From contig NZ_PDWT01000001.1 in the NCBI RefSeq assembly GCF_010093345.1, positions 1,488,001 through 1,552,000 on the forward strand: a stretch of 64,000 bases of DNA, given 5' to 3'. Source of the stretch: Pseudoxanthomonas yeongjuensis. Its GTDB lineage: Bacteria > Pseudomonadota > Gammaproteobacteria > Xanthomonadales > Xanthomonadaceae. The notes beneath the pieces were generated by a model that was given only the letters and a program-made list of their open reading frames with translations, ran no database searches and was not told where the DNA came from. Both the position numbers and the translations under genes were made by a program. Shown one piece after another: positions 54,573 to 63,509 of the stretch; positions within the stretch are counted from its first letter, which is position 1, and every line of letters starts with the position of its first letter.

Positions 54573-55961
54573 ATGAAAGACAAAGGCAACTGGCGGCCCA
54601 CACGGTCCCTTTGCACCGGGTTGCTGGGCATGCTGCTGCCGCTGACCATGTCGTCCACCGCGCAGACACCGCTGCGCTGGAACCCGCCGCCGGAAAATAC
54701 TGCCGGTGCAGCGCGCCATCCGTCGCCGACGCAACCACAGGCCTACCGCGCCAACCTGGCCGACCGGCGCGTGCTGCCGCTCGCCCAGGGGTTCGATGTC
54801 GCCGCATTCGAGAATGCGGCCAATGCGTTGACCGTGGGCGAACGCGTGCCCGGCCTGGCCATGGCCATCGTCCAGAACGGGCGCGTGCTGAGTGCCCGTG
54901 GCTATGGCGTCACCGATGTCAGTGCGCCGCAACAGATCGATGCGCATACCGTGTTCCGCCTGGCGTCGCTGTCCAAGGCCTTCGCCGGGACCATGACCGG
55001 CCTGCTGGTCAACGACGGTTCGCTGCGCTGGGACAGCAAGGTGCACGACTACGTGCCCAGCTTCCAGCTCAGCGACCCGGGTGCGACCCAGCGCGTGACC
55101 GTGGCCGACCTGCTCAGCCACCGCGTCGGATTGCACGACCACAACGCATTCGACAAGGACATCGAGGCCAACGCCGAGTACTACAACGTGGCCCGGAAAC
55201 TGGCCGACGCACCGCTCGATTGCATGCCCGGCCAGTGCTACGCCTATCAGAACGTGGCCTTCAGCCTGATCGGCGACGTGGTCTTCGCCGCCACCGGCAG
55301 CTTCTACGACCAGGCGGTGGATCGCCGCATCTTCAAGCCGCTGGGCATGAACGATGCGAGCATCGGCCTGTCGGGGATCGAAAGCAGCGCGCGCTGGGCG
55401 CGCCCGCACATCCGCAGCCGCAATGGCTGGGCGTCGCTGATGCCCAAGCCCACCTATTACCGCCTGCCACCGGCCGCCGGCGTCAACGCCAGCGCCAGCG
55501 ACATGGCCCAATGGCTGATCGCGCAAACCGGGCACCGTCCCGATGTGCTGCCCGCCCCATTGCTGGCGACCCTGCATGCACCGCTGGTCAGGACTCCCGG
55601 CGAGATGCGCGCGGGATGGAGGCGCGAACGCATCGAGTCGGCCAGCTATGCGCTGGGCTGGCGCGTGTTCGATTACGCGGGCCACCAGGTGGTGTTCCAT
55701 GCCGGCGCCGTACAGGGCTATCGTGGCCTGATCGCGCTGGTGCCGGAGCGCGACCTGGGCATCGCCATCCTCTGGAACAGCACCAGCGGCCTGCCTACGG
55801 GTTTGCTGCCCACGATGCTGGATCGCGCCATCGGCCTGCCTGCCCAGCAATGGCTGGATACGCCGATCGGCAACGACCTGCTGATGGCCGATTCCACCGA
55901 TGGCTCCGACAAGGACGACAGCGGCGCCGCTTCCGACAAGGCCAAGGCCGCGCCGAAGTAA
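54573..55961 (+). CDS. Serine hydrolase of the beta-lactamase/class C fold
   Basis: 462 residues from ATG 54573 with an N-terminal signal (LLGMLLPLTMSSTAQ). Active-site motifs: SxxK as FRLASLSKAFAG, YxN as CYAYQNVAFSLIG, and HAG in VVFHAGAVQGYRG. These belong to the class C beta-lactamase/DD-peptidase/esterase superfamily; true penicillinase activity is not implied. The C-terminus carries an acidic Lys/Asp/Ala tail (DSTDGSDKDDSGAASDKAKA). Confidence 0.9.
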   Translation: MKDKGNWRPTRSLCTGLLGMLLPLTMSSTAQTPLRWNPPPENTAGAARHPSPTQPQAYRANLADRRVLPLAQGFDVAAFENAANALTVGERVPGLAMAIVQNGRVLSARGYGVTDVSAPQQIDAHTVFRLASLSKAFAGTMTGLLVNDGSLRWDSKVHDYVPSFQLSDPGATQRVTVADLLSHRVGLHDHNAFDKDIEANAEYYNVARKLADAPLDCMPGQCYAYQNVAFSLIGDVVFAATGSFYDQAVDRRIFKPLGMNDASIGLSGIESSARWARPHIRSRNGWASLMPKPTYYRLPPAAGVNASASDMAQWLIAQTGHRPDVLPAPLLATLHAPLVRTPGEMRAGWRRERIESASYALGWRVFDYAGHQVVFHAGAVQGYRGLIALVPERDLGIAILWNSTSGLPTGLLPTMLDRAIGLPAQQWLDTPIGNDLLMADSTDGSDKDDSGAASDKAKAAPK

Positions 55962-56038
55962 ACACGTCGACGCAAATACGCCGACGTGAATCCGCGTTTT
56001 CCAACCTGAGGCAAGGCCCGCAAACCTGCACCGATGCC

Positions 56039-56558
56039 TTATGGGTGCGTTCCGCTTTCCAGCGCCGACCTCAGGCCCTTCTCGTAATCCTTGCCGACCA
56101 CGCTGTCGAGCAGGAGCGCGCCGAACCAGCGACTGACCGGGTTGTACCCGTGCGCGCTGCCATGCCCCGGATCACGCAGGTGCCGCTGCCATCCGCCCTC
56201 AGGCGATAACCGGCCATGGCCTGGCTGTCGCCGAAGTCGGCACGTTGACGATTTTGCCGTCAGGCATGCATTCGATGATTTCCCGACTGCCGCCGCCGAT
56301 CGCGATACTGCCGATCCAAGCCATCGCGCCAGCACGACGGCCGGACCGCTGCTGGCGTACTTCGCCTCCGTATCCAGGGCTCAGACCACGACGCCCACTG
56401 GTTGAAGCACCGGAGCGCGTTGAGTGGCGAAGGCTTCGGCCGGCGGAAGTCCGATCACGACCGATCGCTACAGATGACTGCTGGCCGCAAGCGGCGGGCC
56501 GCACCAGCACCACACCCGGCAGCACCAGTACCGACCACAGCCGATTGAACGGCTCCAT
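56039..56558 (-). pseudogene. Decayed SRPBCC (polyketide-cyclase-like) gene
   Basis: Fragments of one SRPBCC protein lie in different minus frames: the anchor MEPFNRLWSVLVLPGVVLVR (56558), then GARMAW-like GAMAWIGSIAIGGGSREIIE and CMPDGKIVNV (about 56225-56330), and in a different frame NPVSRWFGALLLDSVVGKDY followed by EKGLRSALESGTHP to the stop at 56039. The order is that of an intact SRPBCC protein, but at least two frame changes and one lost stretch break it. No functional gene fills 55962-56600. Confidence 0.65.
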
Positions 56559-56602
56559 GTCTTCTTTCCGGAGCGCGAAACACAGGCCACCGCTTCGCCC
56601 AT

Positions 56603-56640
56603 AAAAAAACTCTCTCCCCGCTGGGCACCGGGGAGAGAGT
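56603..56640 (-). terminator. Intrinsic terminator of the histone-like gene
   Basis: A 12-bp stem, ACTCTCTCCCCG with CGGGGAGAGAGT, eight-base loop and, on the minus strand, a run of Ts (56609-56603). It follows the histone-like stop by about 45 bases. Confidence 0.85.
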
Positions 56641-56686
56641 TTCATGGCATTACAGGTAATCGGGATTACTTATTATTGGACCAGCT

Positions 56687-57133
56687 TCAGATCAGCGGAG
56701 CGGGGGTCGGCGGCAGTGCTACCGGGGCCCTTTTCTTGGCTTTCTTGGCCGGCTTTTTGGCGGCTTTCTTGGCAGCCTTTTTGGCAGGCTTCTTCTTGGC
56801 GGCCTTTTTGGTAGCTTTCTTCGCAGCCTTCTTGGCTGGCTTCTTCGCTACTTTCTTGGCAGCCTTTTTCGCGGCCTTCTTGGCTGGCTTCTTCTTGGCT
56901 ACTTTCTTGGCAGCCTTTTTGGCGGTCTTCTTGGCAACCTTCTTAGCCGGCTTCTTCTTGGCTACTTTCTTGGCGGCCTTCTTTACCGTCTTCTTCACGG
57001 CCTTCTTGGCCGGCTTCTTCTTGGCTACCTTCTTGGCGGCCTTCTTTACTGTCTTCTTCACGGCCTTCTTGGCTGCCGATTTCTTGGCGGCTTTCTTGGC
57101 GGGTTTTTTCTTAGCAGCTTTCTTCGTTGCCAT
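56687..57133 (-). CDS. Lysine/alanine-rich histone-H1-like protein
   Basis: 148 residues made almost wholly of Lys, Ala, Val, Thr and Pro in repeats of KKAAKKVAKKKPAKK and KKTVKK type, with a Pro-rich non-basic tail (APVALPPTPAPLI). Such AlgP/HctB/H1-like proteins bind DNA without sequence specificity and help compact the chromosome. The repeats lie in DNA too, so copy number may vary between strains. Flanked by its terminator on one side and a candidate small RNA on the other. Confidence 0.88.
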   Translation of the reverse strand: MATKKAAKKKPAKKAAKKSAAKKAVKKTVKKAAKKVAKKKPAKKAVKKTVKKAAKKVAKKKPAKKVAKKTAKKAAKKVAKKKPAKKAAKKAAKKVAKKPAKKAAKKATKKAAKKKPAKKAAKKAAKKPAKKAKKRAPVALPPTPAPLI

Positions 57134-57311
57134 GTTATGGCTCCTCGTCAGTGACTATGGATTGGTGAATCCGTTTACTAAAGCCCAGTTGCAATGGAAC
57201 GCCGCGGGAGTCGGACCCGCAGGCAGCCGCCGTCGCGCCAGGCGCGTCGGAACGGATGGTGGCAAGCCCAGCCGGGACGGCTGCGGCCTGTTCGCGCCGG
57301 TGGACGCGGAT

Positions 57312-57485
57312 AAAAAAACACCCGCGTCGCGGAGGACGCGGGTGCGGTATCGGGAATGGTCGGGGGTTTTCTTGGAGGAAGCGAAGCCTGCGTCCGTCAT
57401 GCCGAGGGCGCGGGTGGGGGGCCGTTTTGTTTTGCTCGATGTTGAGATGACTCGGCTCGCTTGCTTCCGCAGGAAATGTCTGCTG
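57312..57485 (-). ncRNA. Candidate small RNA
   Basis: A near-consensus promoter (TTGACA at 57520-57515, 17-base spacer, TAGGTT at 57497-57492, minus strand) is followed about 170 bases later by a strong terminator: CACCCGCGTC/GACGCGGGTG, a perfect 10-bp stem with six-base loop, then seven Ts (57344-57312). The open frame in this stretch runs through the terminator and past it, so a protein is unlikely. The transcript holds C-rich stretches (GGCCCCCCACCC, AACCCCCGACC) that could pair with G-rich ribosome-binding sites. It lies just upstream of the histone-like gene on the same strand. Confidence 0.65.
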
Positions 57486-57544
57486 GGGCGAAACCTAATC
57501 ACGCTTTTTCAATGTGTCAACAGTTTTGCAAAAATATTTTTGCC

Positions 57545-58101
57545 CGGGTCAGTGCCAGGCGCCCTGCTTCGCCGCATCGCATTTCCCCGCATCGGCACGC
57601 GCGACACGCATCGGGCGGCGCGCCGCAATCAGGCGTTATTAAAAAACGCCGCGTTTAATGCGCTTTTTCCGCAACGATTGTTCCGGACGATCGGAACGAC
57701 TCGTGCGTTCGATGCTTGACGGACGCATCCGCGAAACCCCTGCCGAGGAATAAACAGGGACGTTTTCCGGGGCGGGCGCAGCGCCTGGATTTGGCGTCGC
57801 GCCAGTCCAAATGCGCGGATTTGCGCGAACTATTTCGCCCGATCGGCGCCTTCGCAACGACTGTCGCGGTCGCGAAACCGCGTTCGCGCGCGGATGCATG
57901 CAGACATCCGCGCGCGCGATTCCGAACGGCCGTCGAGTGCCGTCGCCCATTCCGGGAAGCGAAGTTTTTCGGCCGGACCGTTTCCTGGCACGGCCAACGG
58001 ACGGATCCGATGATGGACGGGTCGGCTGCTTCGCCGGACATGGGCGATGGCTGGCGCGGAACGAGGAAAGAAATTCGATGGCACCGGAAATGCGAACCCG
58101 C
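57545..58101. other. Gene-poor region between candidate RNA and gcvH
   Basis: No credible coding frame. It holds an A/T-rich hairpin GGCGTTATTAAAAAACGCC (57632-57650) and a perfect 12-bp inverted repeat CGCGCGCGGATG/CATCCGCGCGCG (57885-57896 and 57905-57916) with an eight-base loop and no T-run. Confidence 0.5.
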
Positions 58102-58131
58102 AAAAGCAGACCGGCCGCACGAGGCGGCCGG
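58102..58131 (-). terminator. Probable terminator of gcvH
   Basis: CCGGCCGC/GCGGCCGG, an eight-bp stem with five-base loop, then TCTGCTTTT on the minus strand, about 30 bases after the gcvH stop. Confidence 0.55.
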
Positions 58132-58162
58132 AAAGCGGATAGGCGGAGAGTCGACTACGGGA

Positions 58163-58558
58163 CTAGTGGTCCTCGTCCTCGAGCAGTTCGGCGTAGTCGT
58201 CGGGGGCCAGCAGGTCGTTGAGCTGGTCCGGCTCCTCGATTTCCATCACGAAGATCCAGCCTTCGCCATAGGCATCCTCGTTGATGGTCTCGGGCTTGTC
58301 GGCTAGGTCCGAGTTCACCTCGACCACGGTGCCGGTGAGCGGGCTGTACACGTCGGAGGCCGCCTTCACCGATTCCACCACCGCCGCAGCGGTGCCGGCC
58401 TCGACACGGTCGCCAACATTCGGCAGCTCGACATAGACCAAGTCGCCGAGCAGGCCCTGGGCATGATCGGAAATGCCCACGGTGACGCGGCCACTGCCTT
58501 CGACGCGTGCCCATTCATGGGACTTGAGGAATCTGAGGTCGCCGGGAATCTCGCTCAT
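58163..58558 (-). CDS. gcvH: Glycine cleavage system H protein
   Basis: 131 residues. Carries the lipoyl-lysine in [17 protein letters not shown] (Lys near residue 65), with [14 protein letters not shown] at the start and [20 protein letters not shown] at the end. It shuttles the methylamine group between the P, T and L proteins of glycine cleavage. It lies 89 bases downstream of gcvT on the same strand; gcvP is not in the window. Confidence 0.96.
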   Translation of the reverse strand: MSEIPGDLRFLKSHEWARVEGSGRVTVGISDHAQGLLGDLVYVELPNVGDRVEAGTAAAVVESVKAASDVYSPLTGTVVEVNSDLADKPETINEDAYGEGWIFVMEIEEPDQLNDLLAPDDYAELLEDEDH

Positions 58559-58647
58559 GTTGCTGCTCCGGGGGGATCGGGTTGTGGGAAAGGACGGCGC
58601 TTAGTTTAACCAAGGAATTGGTTTAGTGAAGGAGAAGACGCGCAGGT

Positions 58648-59754
58648 TCAGCCCAGTACTCCGGGTTGTGCCTGGCCATCGCGCACGAACGGGAACCTGA
58701 CCGTGCGTACCGGCACTTCGCGTCCGCGGATATCCACGCGCACTTCGCCGGGATCGCCCGCCGGCACGCGCGCGAAGGCGATGGCCTTGCCCAGGGTCGG
58801 CGAGAAGGTGCCGGACAGGATCTCGCCCTCGCCGTTGGCGGTCAGGACCTTCTGTCCATGGCGCAACACGCCCTTCTCGTCCATCACCAGGCCGATCAGC
58901 TGGCGCGGCGCACCGGCAGCCGCCTGCGACTCGAGCACGCCGCGGCCGATGAAGTCGCGGCCCTCGTCCAACGTCACCGTCCAGGCCAAGGCGGCTTCAT
59001 AAGGCGTGGTGGTTTCGTCCATGTCCTGGCCGTACAGGTTCATGCCTGCTTCCAGGCGCAGGGTATCGCGCGCGCCGAGGCCGGCGGGCTTCACTCCCGC
59101 AGCCAGCAATGCATTCCAGAACGCGACCGCCCGCTCCTGCGGCAACACGATCTCGTAACCATCCTCGCCGGTGTAGCCGGTGCGGGCGACGAACAACGGC
59201 ACGCCGTCGGCGGTCTGCGCCTCGGTCGCGGCGAAACGGGCCAACTTGTCGGCGGCGGCGCGGTCGGATTCGCGCAGCAAGCCGATCACCTTCTCGCGGG
59301 CGCTCGGTCCCTGCACCGCGATCATGGCGAACTCGGGGCGCTCCTTCACCTCCACGCCGAAGGCGGCGGCCTGCTTGCCTATCCAGGCCAGGTCCTTGTC
59401 GCGGGTGGCGGCGTTGACCACCAAGCGAAAGAAATCGTCGGCCAGGAAATAGATGATCAGGTCGTCGATGACGCCGCCGTTCTCGTCCAGCATCGCGGTG
59501 TACAGCGCCTTGCCCGGCTTCTTCAGCTTGTCCACCGAATTGGCCACGAGGTGGCGCAGGAATTCGCGGACGCGCGCGCCATGCAGGTCGACCACGGTCA
59601 TGTGGCTGACGTCGAACATGCCGGCCTCCTTGCGCACCAGGTGGTGTTCGTCGATCTGCGAGCCGTAATGGATCGGCATGTCCCAGCCGCCGAAGTCGAC
59701 CATCTTGGCGCCGAGCGTGCGGTGGGTGTCGTTGAGGATGGTTTTCCGGGTCAT
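58648..59754 (-). CDS. gcvT: Aminomethyltransferase (glycine cleavage T protein)
   Basis: 368 residues from ATG 59754. T-protein landmarks: [80 protein letters not shown] with the catalytic Asp region. It transfers the one-carbon unit to tetrahydrofolate and releases ammonia. An extended upstream frame runs through a palindromic repeat and is not part of the gene. No glycine riboswitch was found upstream. Confidence 0.96.
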   Translation of the reverse strand: MTRKTILNDTHRTLGAKMVDFGGWDMPIHYGSQIDEHHLVRKEAGMFDVSHMTVVDLHGARVREFLRHLVANSVDKLKKPGKALYTAMLDENGGVIDDLIIYFLADDFFRLVVNAATRDKDLAWIGKQAAAFGVEVKERPEFAMIAVQGPSAREKVIGLLRESDRAAADKLARFAATEAQTADGVPLFVARTGYTGEDGYEIVLPQERAVAFWNALLAAGVKPAGLGARDTLRLEAGMNLYGQDMDETTTPYEAALAWTVTLDEGRDFIGRGVLESQAAAGAPRQLIGLVMDEKGVLRHGQKVLTANGEGEILSGTFSPTLGKAIAFARVPAGDPGEVRVDIRGREVPVRTVRFPFVRDGQAQPGVLG

Positions 59755-59796
59755 GGCGGCGTCCTGCAAAAGAGGGCCATTATCCCAGATCAAGTC

Positions 59797-59910
59797 GTGG
59801 GAGCGGCGTCCCCGCCGCGAGCTCCTGCCTTGGACCAGAAACGGATCAGGATTGGAGAATCGAGGCGGGAAGCTGGAAGCAAGGACTCGCGGCGGGGACG
59901 CCGCTCCCAT
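59797..59910. repeat. Inverted repeat upstream of gcvT
   Basis: GGGAGCGGCGTCCCCGCCGCGAG from 59800 and its complement CTCGCGGCGGGGACGCCGCTCCC ending at 59909 enclose about 60 bases. It separates gcvT from the end of the convergently placed operon upstream. Confidence 0.7.
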
Positions 59911-59912
59911 GG

Positions 59913-60422
59913 CTACTGTTCGCCGTAACCTTCATTGACGCAGTCCACGCGCGCGGGGTCGAGTGCGGTGAACTTGCCGCTCTTCAGGTCCAGGCGCCGT
60001 GCCCAGGCGACATCGGCCAGGTATTCATGTTCCAGGTCCTGGCGCACCACCGCGATCACCCTGGGATCATCGACCTTGTCCACCCGGCAAGTTCCGGCCT
60101 GCCAGAAAAAACCCTTCGCCACCTTGGGATAGGCTTGCGCATCGGTGATCGTCCACAAGGCCAGCGGTCCGTCGCGCCCGGCCAGTCGGCCGGCAGTCAC
60201 ATAACGGATCAGCGGCTCGGTATCGGGATCCGGGCTGGCATCGGCAAGCAAACCGATGGAGTAGTCGCAGACGTGGCCCGTGTCGGTTGAATCGGAGAGA
60301 CAGGCACCGCCGACCTCGCTCAATCCTTCGGGATACGGCGGCATGGTTTTCCCGACCAGTTCGACGGCGCTTGCGGCCTGCGGCAAGGCCATCGACAGCA
60401 GCAGTGCCGGCCAGGCGCGCAT
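59913..60422 (-). CDS. Exported protein of unknown function
   Basis: 169 residues with signal peptide [20 protein letters not shown]. Four cysteines (GGACLSD, GHVCDYS, AGTCRVD, RVDCVNE) suggest disulfide bonds in a small periplasmic domain. No family recognised. It starts four bases after the NfeD-like gene, so it is probably the last gene of the SPFH/NfeD operon. Confidence 0.75.
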   Translation of the reverse strand: MRAWPALLLSMALPQAASAVELVGKTMPPYPEGLSEVGGACLSDSTDTGHVCDYSIGLLADASPDPDTEPLIRYVTAGRLAGRDGPLALWTITDAQAYPKVAKGFFWQAGTCRVDKVDDPRVIAVVRQDLEHEYLADVAWARRLDLKSGKFTALDPARVDCVNEGYGEQ

Positions 60423-60426
60423 GCGC

Positions 60427-60858
60427 TCAGGCTTCCTGGACCTTCAGCGTCATGCCATCGACCGCGACGACGCGTACCGGTGTGCCGGCCGCCAGATCCG
60501 GGCCCTGCACTTCCCAGTACGCATCGGCGATCTGCACCCGGCCGTGGCCGTTGACGATCGCCTGCTCCAGCGGGGTGACATGGCCGATCAGGCTGTTGGC
60601 GCGCTGGTTCAGGTGCGGTCGGTCGCTCTGCGGTTCGAACTTGCGGAACCACTTCCGGTAGACCTGGATCGAGAGGAAGCTCAACACGATGAAAGCCGCG
60701 ACCTGCACCAGGACCGGGATCCCCGGCACCAGCAGCACGACGAGGAACACCGGCACCGCGGCGATCCCGAGCCAGAGCATGAACGCACCGGGCGCCATCG
60801 CCTCGGCCGCGAACAGCAACAGCGCCACCACCGCCCAGGTCGATACGTCCCAGCGCAT
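60427..60858 (-). CDS. NfeD-like membrane protein
   Basis: 143 residues with three hydrophobic segments at the start (WAVVALLLFAAEAMA, FMLWLGIAAVPVFLVVLLV, VLVQVAAFIVLSFLSIQVY) and a C-terminal OB-like beta domain (LIGHVTPLEQAIVNGHGRVQ). NfeD proteins pair with SPFH/stomatin proteins in the membrane; the partner gene lies directly upstream. Confidence 0.9.
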   Translation of the reverse strand: MRWDVSTWAVVALLLFAAEAMAPGAFMLWLGIAAVPVFLVVLLVPGIPVLVQVAAFIVLSFLSIQVYRKWFRKFEPQSDRPHLNQRANSLIGHVTPLEQAIVNGHGRVQIADAYWEVQGPDLAAGTPVRVVAVDGMTLKVQEA

Positions 60859-60862
60859 GGCG

Positions 60863-61825
60863 TCAGCCCCCGCGCGAAGGCAAGGTGGGCGGCACCGCGC
60901 CGCGCACCGACTGCTGGTTCAGCGCTTCCTTCGCCAGCTCGGCGATGCCGCCCAGCGAACCGATCACCCCGGCCGATTCCATCGGCATCAGCACGAACTT
61001 CTGGTTCGGGCCCTCGGCCAGCGACTTGAACGCCTCGATGTATTTCTGCGCGACGAAGTAGTTGATCGCCTGCACGTTGCCCGAGGCGATCGCGTCCGAC
61101 ACGACCTGGGTGGCCCGCGCTTCGGCCTCGGCCAGGCGCTCGCGCGCCTCGGCCTCGCGGAACGCGGCTTCGCGCTGGCCTTCGGCGGCGAGGATCGCGG
61201 ACTGCTTCTCGCCCTCGGCCTTGAGGATCGCCGACTGGCGGAAGCCTTCGGCCTCGAGGATGTTGGCGCGTTTCTCGCGTTCGGCCTTCATCTGCCGCGC
61301 CATCGATTCGATCAGGTCGCGCGGCGGGGCGATGTCCTTCAGCTCGATGCGGTTGACCTTGATGCCCCATGGGTGGGTGGCCTGGTCGACCGCGACCAGC
61401 ACCTTGGTGTTGATCTCGTCGCGCTTGGACAACGACTCGTCCAGGTCCATCGAACCGATCGAGGTGCGGATGTTGGTCATCACCAGATTGAGCGTGGCGA
61501 TCTCGAGCTGCGCGACCTCGTAGGCGGCCTTGGCCGCGTCCAGCACCTGGAAGAACACGATGCCGTCGACCTTGACCACCGCGTTGTCCTTGGTGATCAC
61601 GTCCTGGCTGGGTACTTCCAGCACCTGTTCCATCATGTTGATCTTGCGGCCGACGCTGTACATGATCGGGACCAGGAAATGCAGGCCCGGGGTCATGGTG
61701 TGCGTGTACTTGCCGAATCTCTCCACGGTCCATTCGTAGCCCTGGGGCACGATGCGCACCGTCTTGAAGAGCATGATGACGCCGGCGAACAGCACCACGA
61801 TGGCCAGGAAACTGGGTCCGAACAT
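60863..61825 (-). CDS. SPFH/band 7 (stomatin-like) protein
   Basis: 320 residues. N-terminal membrane hairpin (FLAIVVLFAGVIMLF), the SPFH domain (VRIVPQGYEWTVERFGKYTH, ITKDNAVVKVDGIVFFQVLD, GIKVNRIELKDIAPPRDLIE) and a C-terminal Glu/Ala/Arg coiled coil (EAAFREAEARERLAEAEARA). QmcA/paraslipin-type proteins form membrane scaffold rings. A good ribosome-binding site (GGGGAGAAGG) precedes the ATG, and TATACT (61860-61855) may be the -10 box. Confidence 0.93.
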   Translation of the reverse strand: MFGPSFLAIVVLFAGVIMLFKTVRIVPQGYEWTVERFGKYTHTMTPGLHFLVPIMYSVGRKINMMEQVLEVPSQDVITKDNAVVKVDGIVFFQVLDAAKAAYEVAQLEIATLNLVMTNIRTSIGSMDLDESLSKRDEINTKVLVAVDQATHPWGIKVNRIELKDIAPPRDLIESMARQMKAEREKRANILEAEGFRQSAILKAEGEKQSAILAAEGQREAAFREAEARERLAEAEARATQVVSDAIASGNVQAINYFVAQKYIEAFKSLAEGPNQKFVLMPMESAGVIGSLGGIAELAKEALNQQSVRGAVPPTLPSRGG

Positions 61826-61935
61826 GTCCTTCTCCCCTTCTATATATAGAGGTGAGTATAGAACATGGCAGGCCGCCGCTTCAGGGCGGAATAGCGTGGC
61901 TTTATCGTTCCATGGGCATCGCGATCAAGCGATGG

Positions 61936-62874
61936 TTACGACCCGGATGGCGCCGGCTCCACCCATGCGGCGAACACTTTGTCGATGTCCCGGTCGGCGA
62001 CGGTTTTACCTTCCTCGAGTTCGCCCGCCTGGGTGAACAGCGGGATGATCATCGCCATGCCGTCGATCCTGGTCTTCAGGTGCACGCCCGGCGCCCTGGA
62101 AAGGAATCCGTCCCAGCGCGTGCGCACCTTGGCCCAGTAGTCCCTGGTCGCGCCCCAGTATTTGTAGGCGGGCTTGAAGTCGACGTCCCTGGTCTTCCGG
62201 TAATCGTTGAAGCCGAACTCGCGCGCCAGCTCCACCCGGGTGCCATCCGGCTTGCGCAACACCTTGGTGTTGAACTGCTCGTGGGTCCAGCCGTTCGGGG
62301 TGATGGTATGGCGATTGATGGCCGATACCGCGTTGTAGTCGCTGCGCTTTGTGTATTCGCGGCGCGGCAGCGGGCGCCAGCTCAGGTCGCTGGTCCAGGT
62401 GGCGATGCCATTGCTGTAATCCCAGCGCCCGGTCCCGCAATAGCGCGGCGCGTCGCTGACTTCGAACACGCACTGGGTCCAGGCGCCCCGGTTCCTTTCC
62501 GCCGGGATGGTGCGCACCCGCCAGGTCTGGTCGGCGCTGAACTCGAAGCGACTGGAGGCTTCGTAGATCCAGTCCTGCCGCCAGTGCTTGGTCACGTGGC
62601 CGCTCTTTTCATCGACCAGGATGTGCTGCAGCACGATGCGCGCCGGAGTGTCCTCGACCACGATGACGGTCTCGTTGCCGCCGCTGCGCATCGCCGCCGC
62701 GCGCTCGTAGCCGGGTTGCAGAAGCACGGTTTCGTCGAAGGCGAAATCGACCAGGTACTCGCCCTGCATGGCGAGGATCGACTGGCGATCGCGCGGATCG
62801 ATCGCGTCCTGGGCGAAAGCGGGAGTAGAAGCAGCCGACAGCAACAATAGGCCGAGGCCGGGGAAAATTTTCAT
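61936..62874 (-). CDS. DUF6607 family protein, probable heme-locus component
   Basis: 312 residues with signal peptide (SAASTPAFAQDA). The mature part is beta-rich with many tryptophans and aromatic residues (KHWRQDWIYEASSRFEFSAD, CGTGRWDYSNGIATWTSDLS, KPAYKYWGATRDYWAKVRTR). The family accompanies TonB-dependent haemoglobin/heme receptors in Xanthomonadaceae; its molecular role is unknown. Its start overlaps the stop of the upstream gene by four bases (ATGA). Confidence 0.78.
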   Translation of the reverse strand: MKIFPGLGLLLLSAASTPAFAQDAIDPRDRQSILAMQGEYLVDFAFDETVLLQPGYERAAAMRSGGNETVIVVEDTPARIVLQHILVDEKSGHVTKHWRQDWIYEASSRFEFSADQTWRVRTIPAERNRGAWTQCVFEVSDAPRYCGTGRWDYSNGIATWTSDLSWRPLPRREYTKRSDYNAVSAINRHTITPNGWTHEQFNTKVLRKPDGTRVELAREFGFNDYRKTRDVDFKPAYKYWGATRDYWAKVRTRWDGFLSRAPGVHLKTRIDGMAMIIPLFTQAGELEEGKTVADRDIDKVFAAWVEPAPSGS

Positions 62875-63509
62875 GATGTTTTCCTTGGGTTGAACCTGAG
62901 CAGCGGCAAGGCCTCATCGCCTGCCACGATTTGTTCCCCGGGCCTGGACGCCGACTGCGCGCAACAACAATCGTCCACCCGGATATTCTGTTCCGCGCCC
63001 TCGGTCCGGGCGATGCGTTGCGCCATCGCCGCGCCCAATGGCGAAACCGCCGCCGGGCTGGCGGCGAGGACCGGCCGCCTGACCTCGGCGGGCACGACAT
63101 GCAGCCTGAGCACGCAGGCATGCCATTGCCCGCCCAGCAGGCGCCCGGCCAGACGTCGCCACAGGCGTTCGCCCACCCTGGTCGCCGCCTCGGCTTCTTC
63201 GCGTGAAGGCAACCGTGCCGATAGCCGGTCCCAGGCGACGAAGTCGCTGTCGGGCAGCAGGTACAGGCGCCAGCAGCAGCGTCCTTCATGGTCGAAGAAC
63301 GCAAGGCTTTCGCGCAGGCCGTCGCTGTCGACCCCAGCACGCGACTCGACCCGTACCGCCCGGACCCAGCCGGAAAGTTCGCTCCCATCCTGATGGCGAT
63401 ACAGGCACAGCACGGTGCCCAGCGCGGCCAATTGCTGCGCGCGCGGCAGGCTTTGTGTCGCCGCGAGCGACGCGAGGCCGATGCCGGGCAACGTCGCGGC
63501 CATGCTCAC
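62871..63509 (-). CDS. Probable heme-utilisation accessory protein
   Basis: 212 residues, cytoplasmic in appearance. LGTVLCLYRHQDGSELSGWV and GRCCWRLYLLPDSDFVAWDR resemble proteins annotated as hemin transport proteins in Xanthomonas heme loci. A CCC run (VDDCCCAQSA) near the C-terminus is notable. It overlaps the TonB-dependent receptor upstream and the DUF6607 gene downstream by four bases each, so translation is coupled. Confidence 0.6.
   Translation of the reverse strand: MSMAATLPGIGLASLAATQSLPRAQQLAALGTVLCLYRHQDGSELSGWVRAVRVESRAGVDSDGLRESLAFFDHEGRCCWRLYLLPDSDFVAWDRLSARLPSREEAEAATRVGERLWRRLAGRLLGGQWHACVLRLHVVPAEVRRPVLAASPAAVSPLGAAMAQRIARTEGAEQNIRVDDCCCAQSASRPGEQIVAGDEALPLLRFNPRKTS

Noticed and set aside
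54573..55961. True class C beta-lactamase
   Set aside because: The SxxK, YxN and HAG motifs are shared with esterases and peptidases; length, tail and context give no support for a resistance enzyme.
56039..56645. Two short minus-strand frames taken as genes
   Set aside because: Each holds only part of one SRPBCC protein; read together they are one broken gene and are listed as a pseudogene.
57155..57502. Protein gene over the candidate small RNA
   Set aside because: The frame passes through a strong terminator and its T-run, and shows no family signal or ribosome-binding site.
59797..59910. Possible glycine riboswitch upstream of gcvT
   Set aside because: The leader contains only the long inverted repeat; none of the conserved glycine-aptamer motifs is visible.
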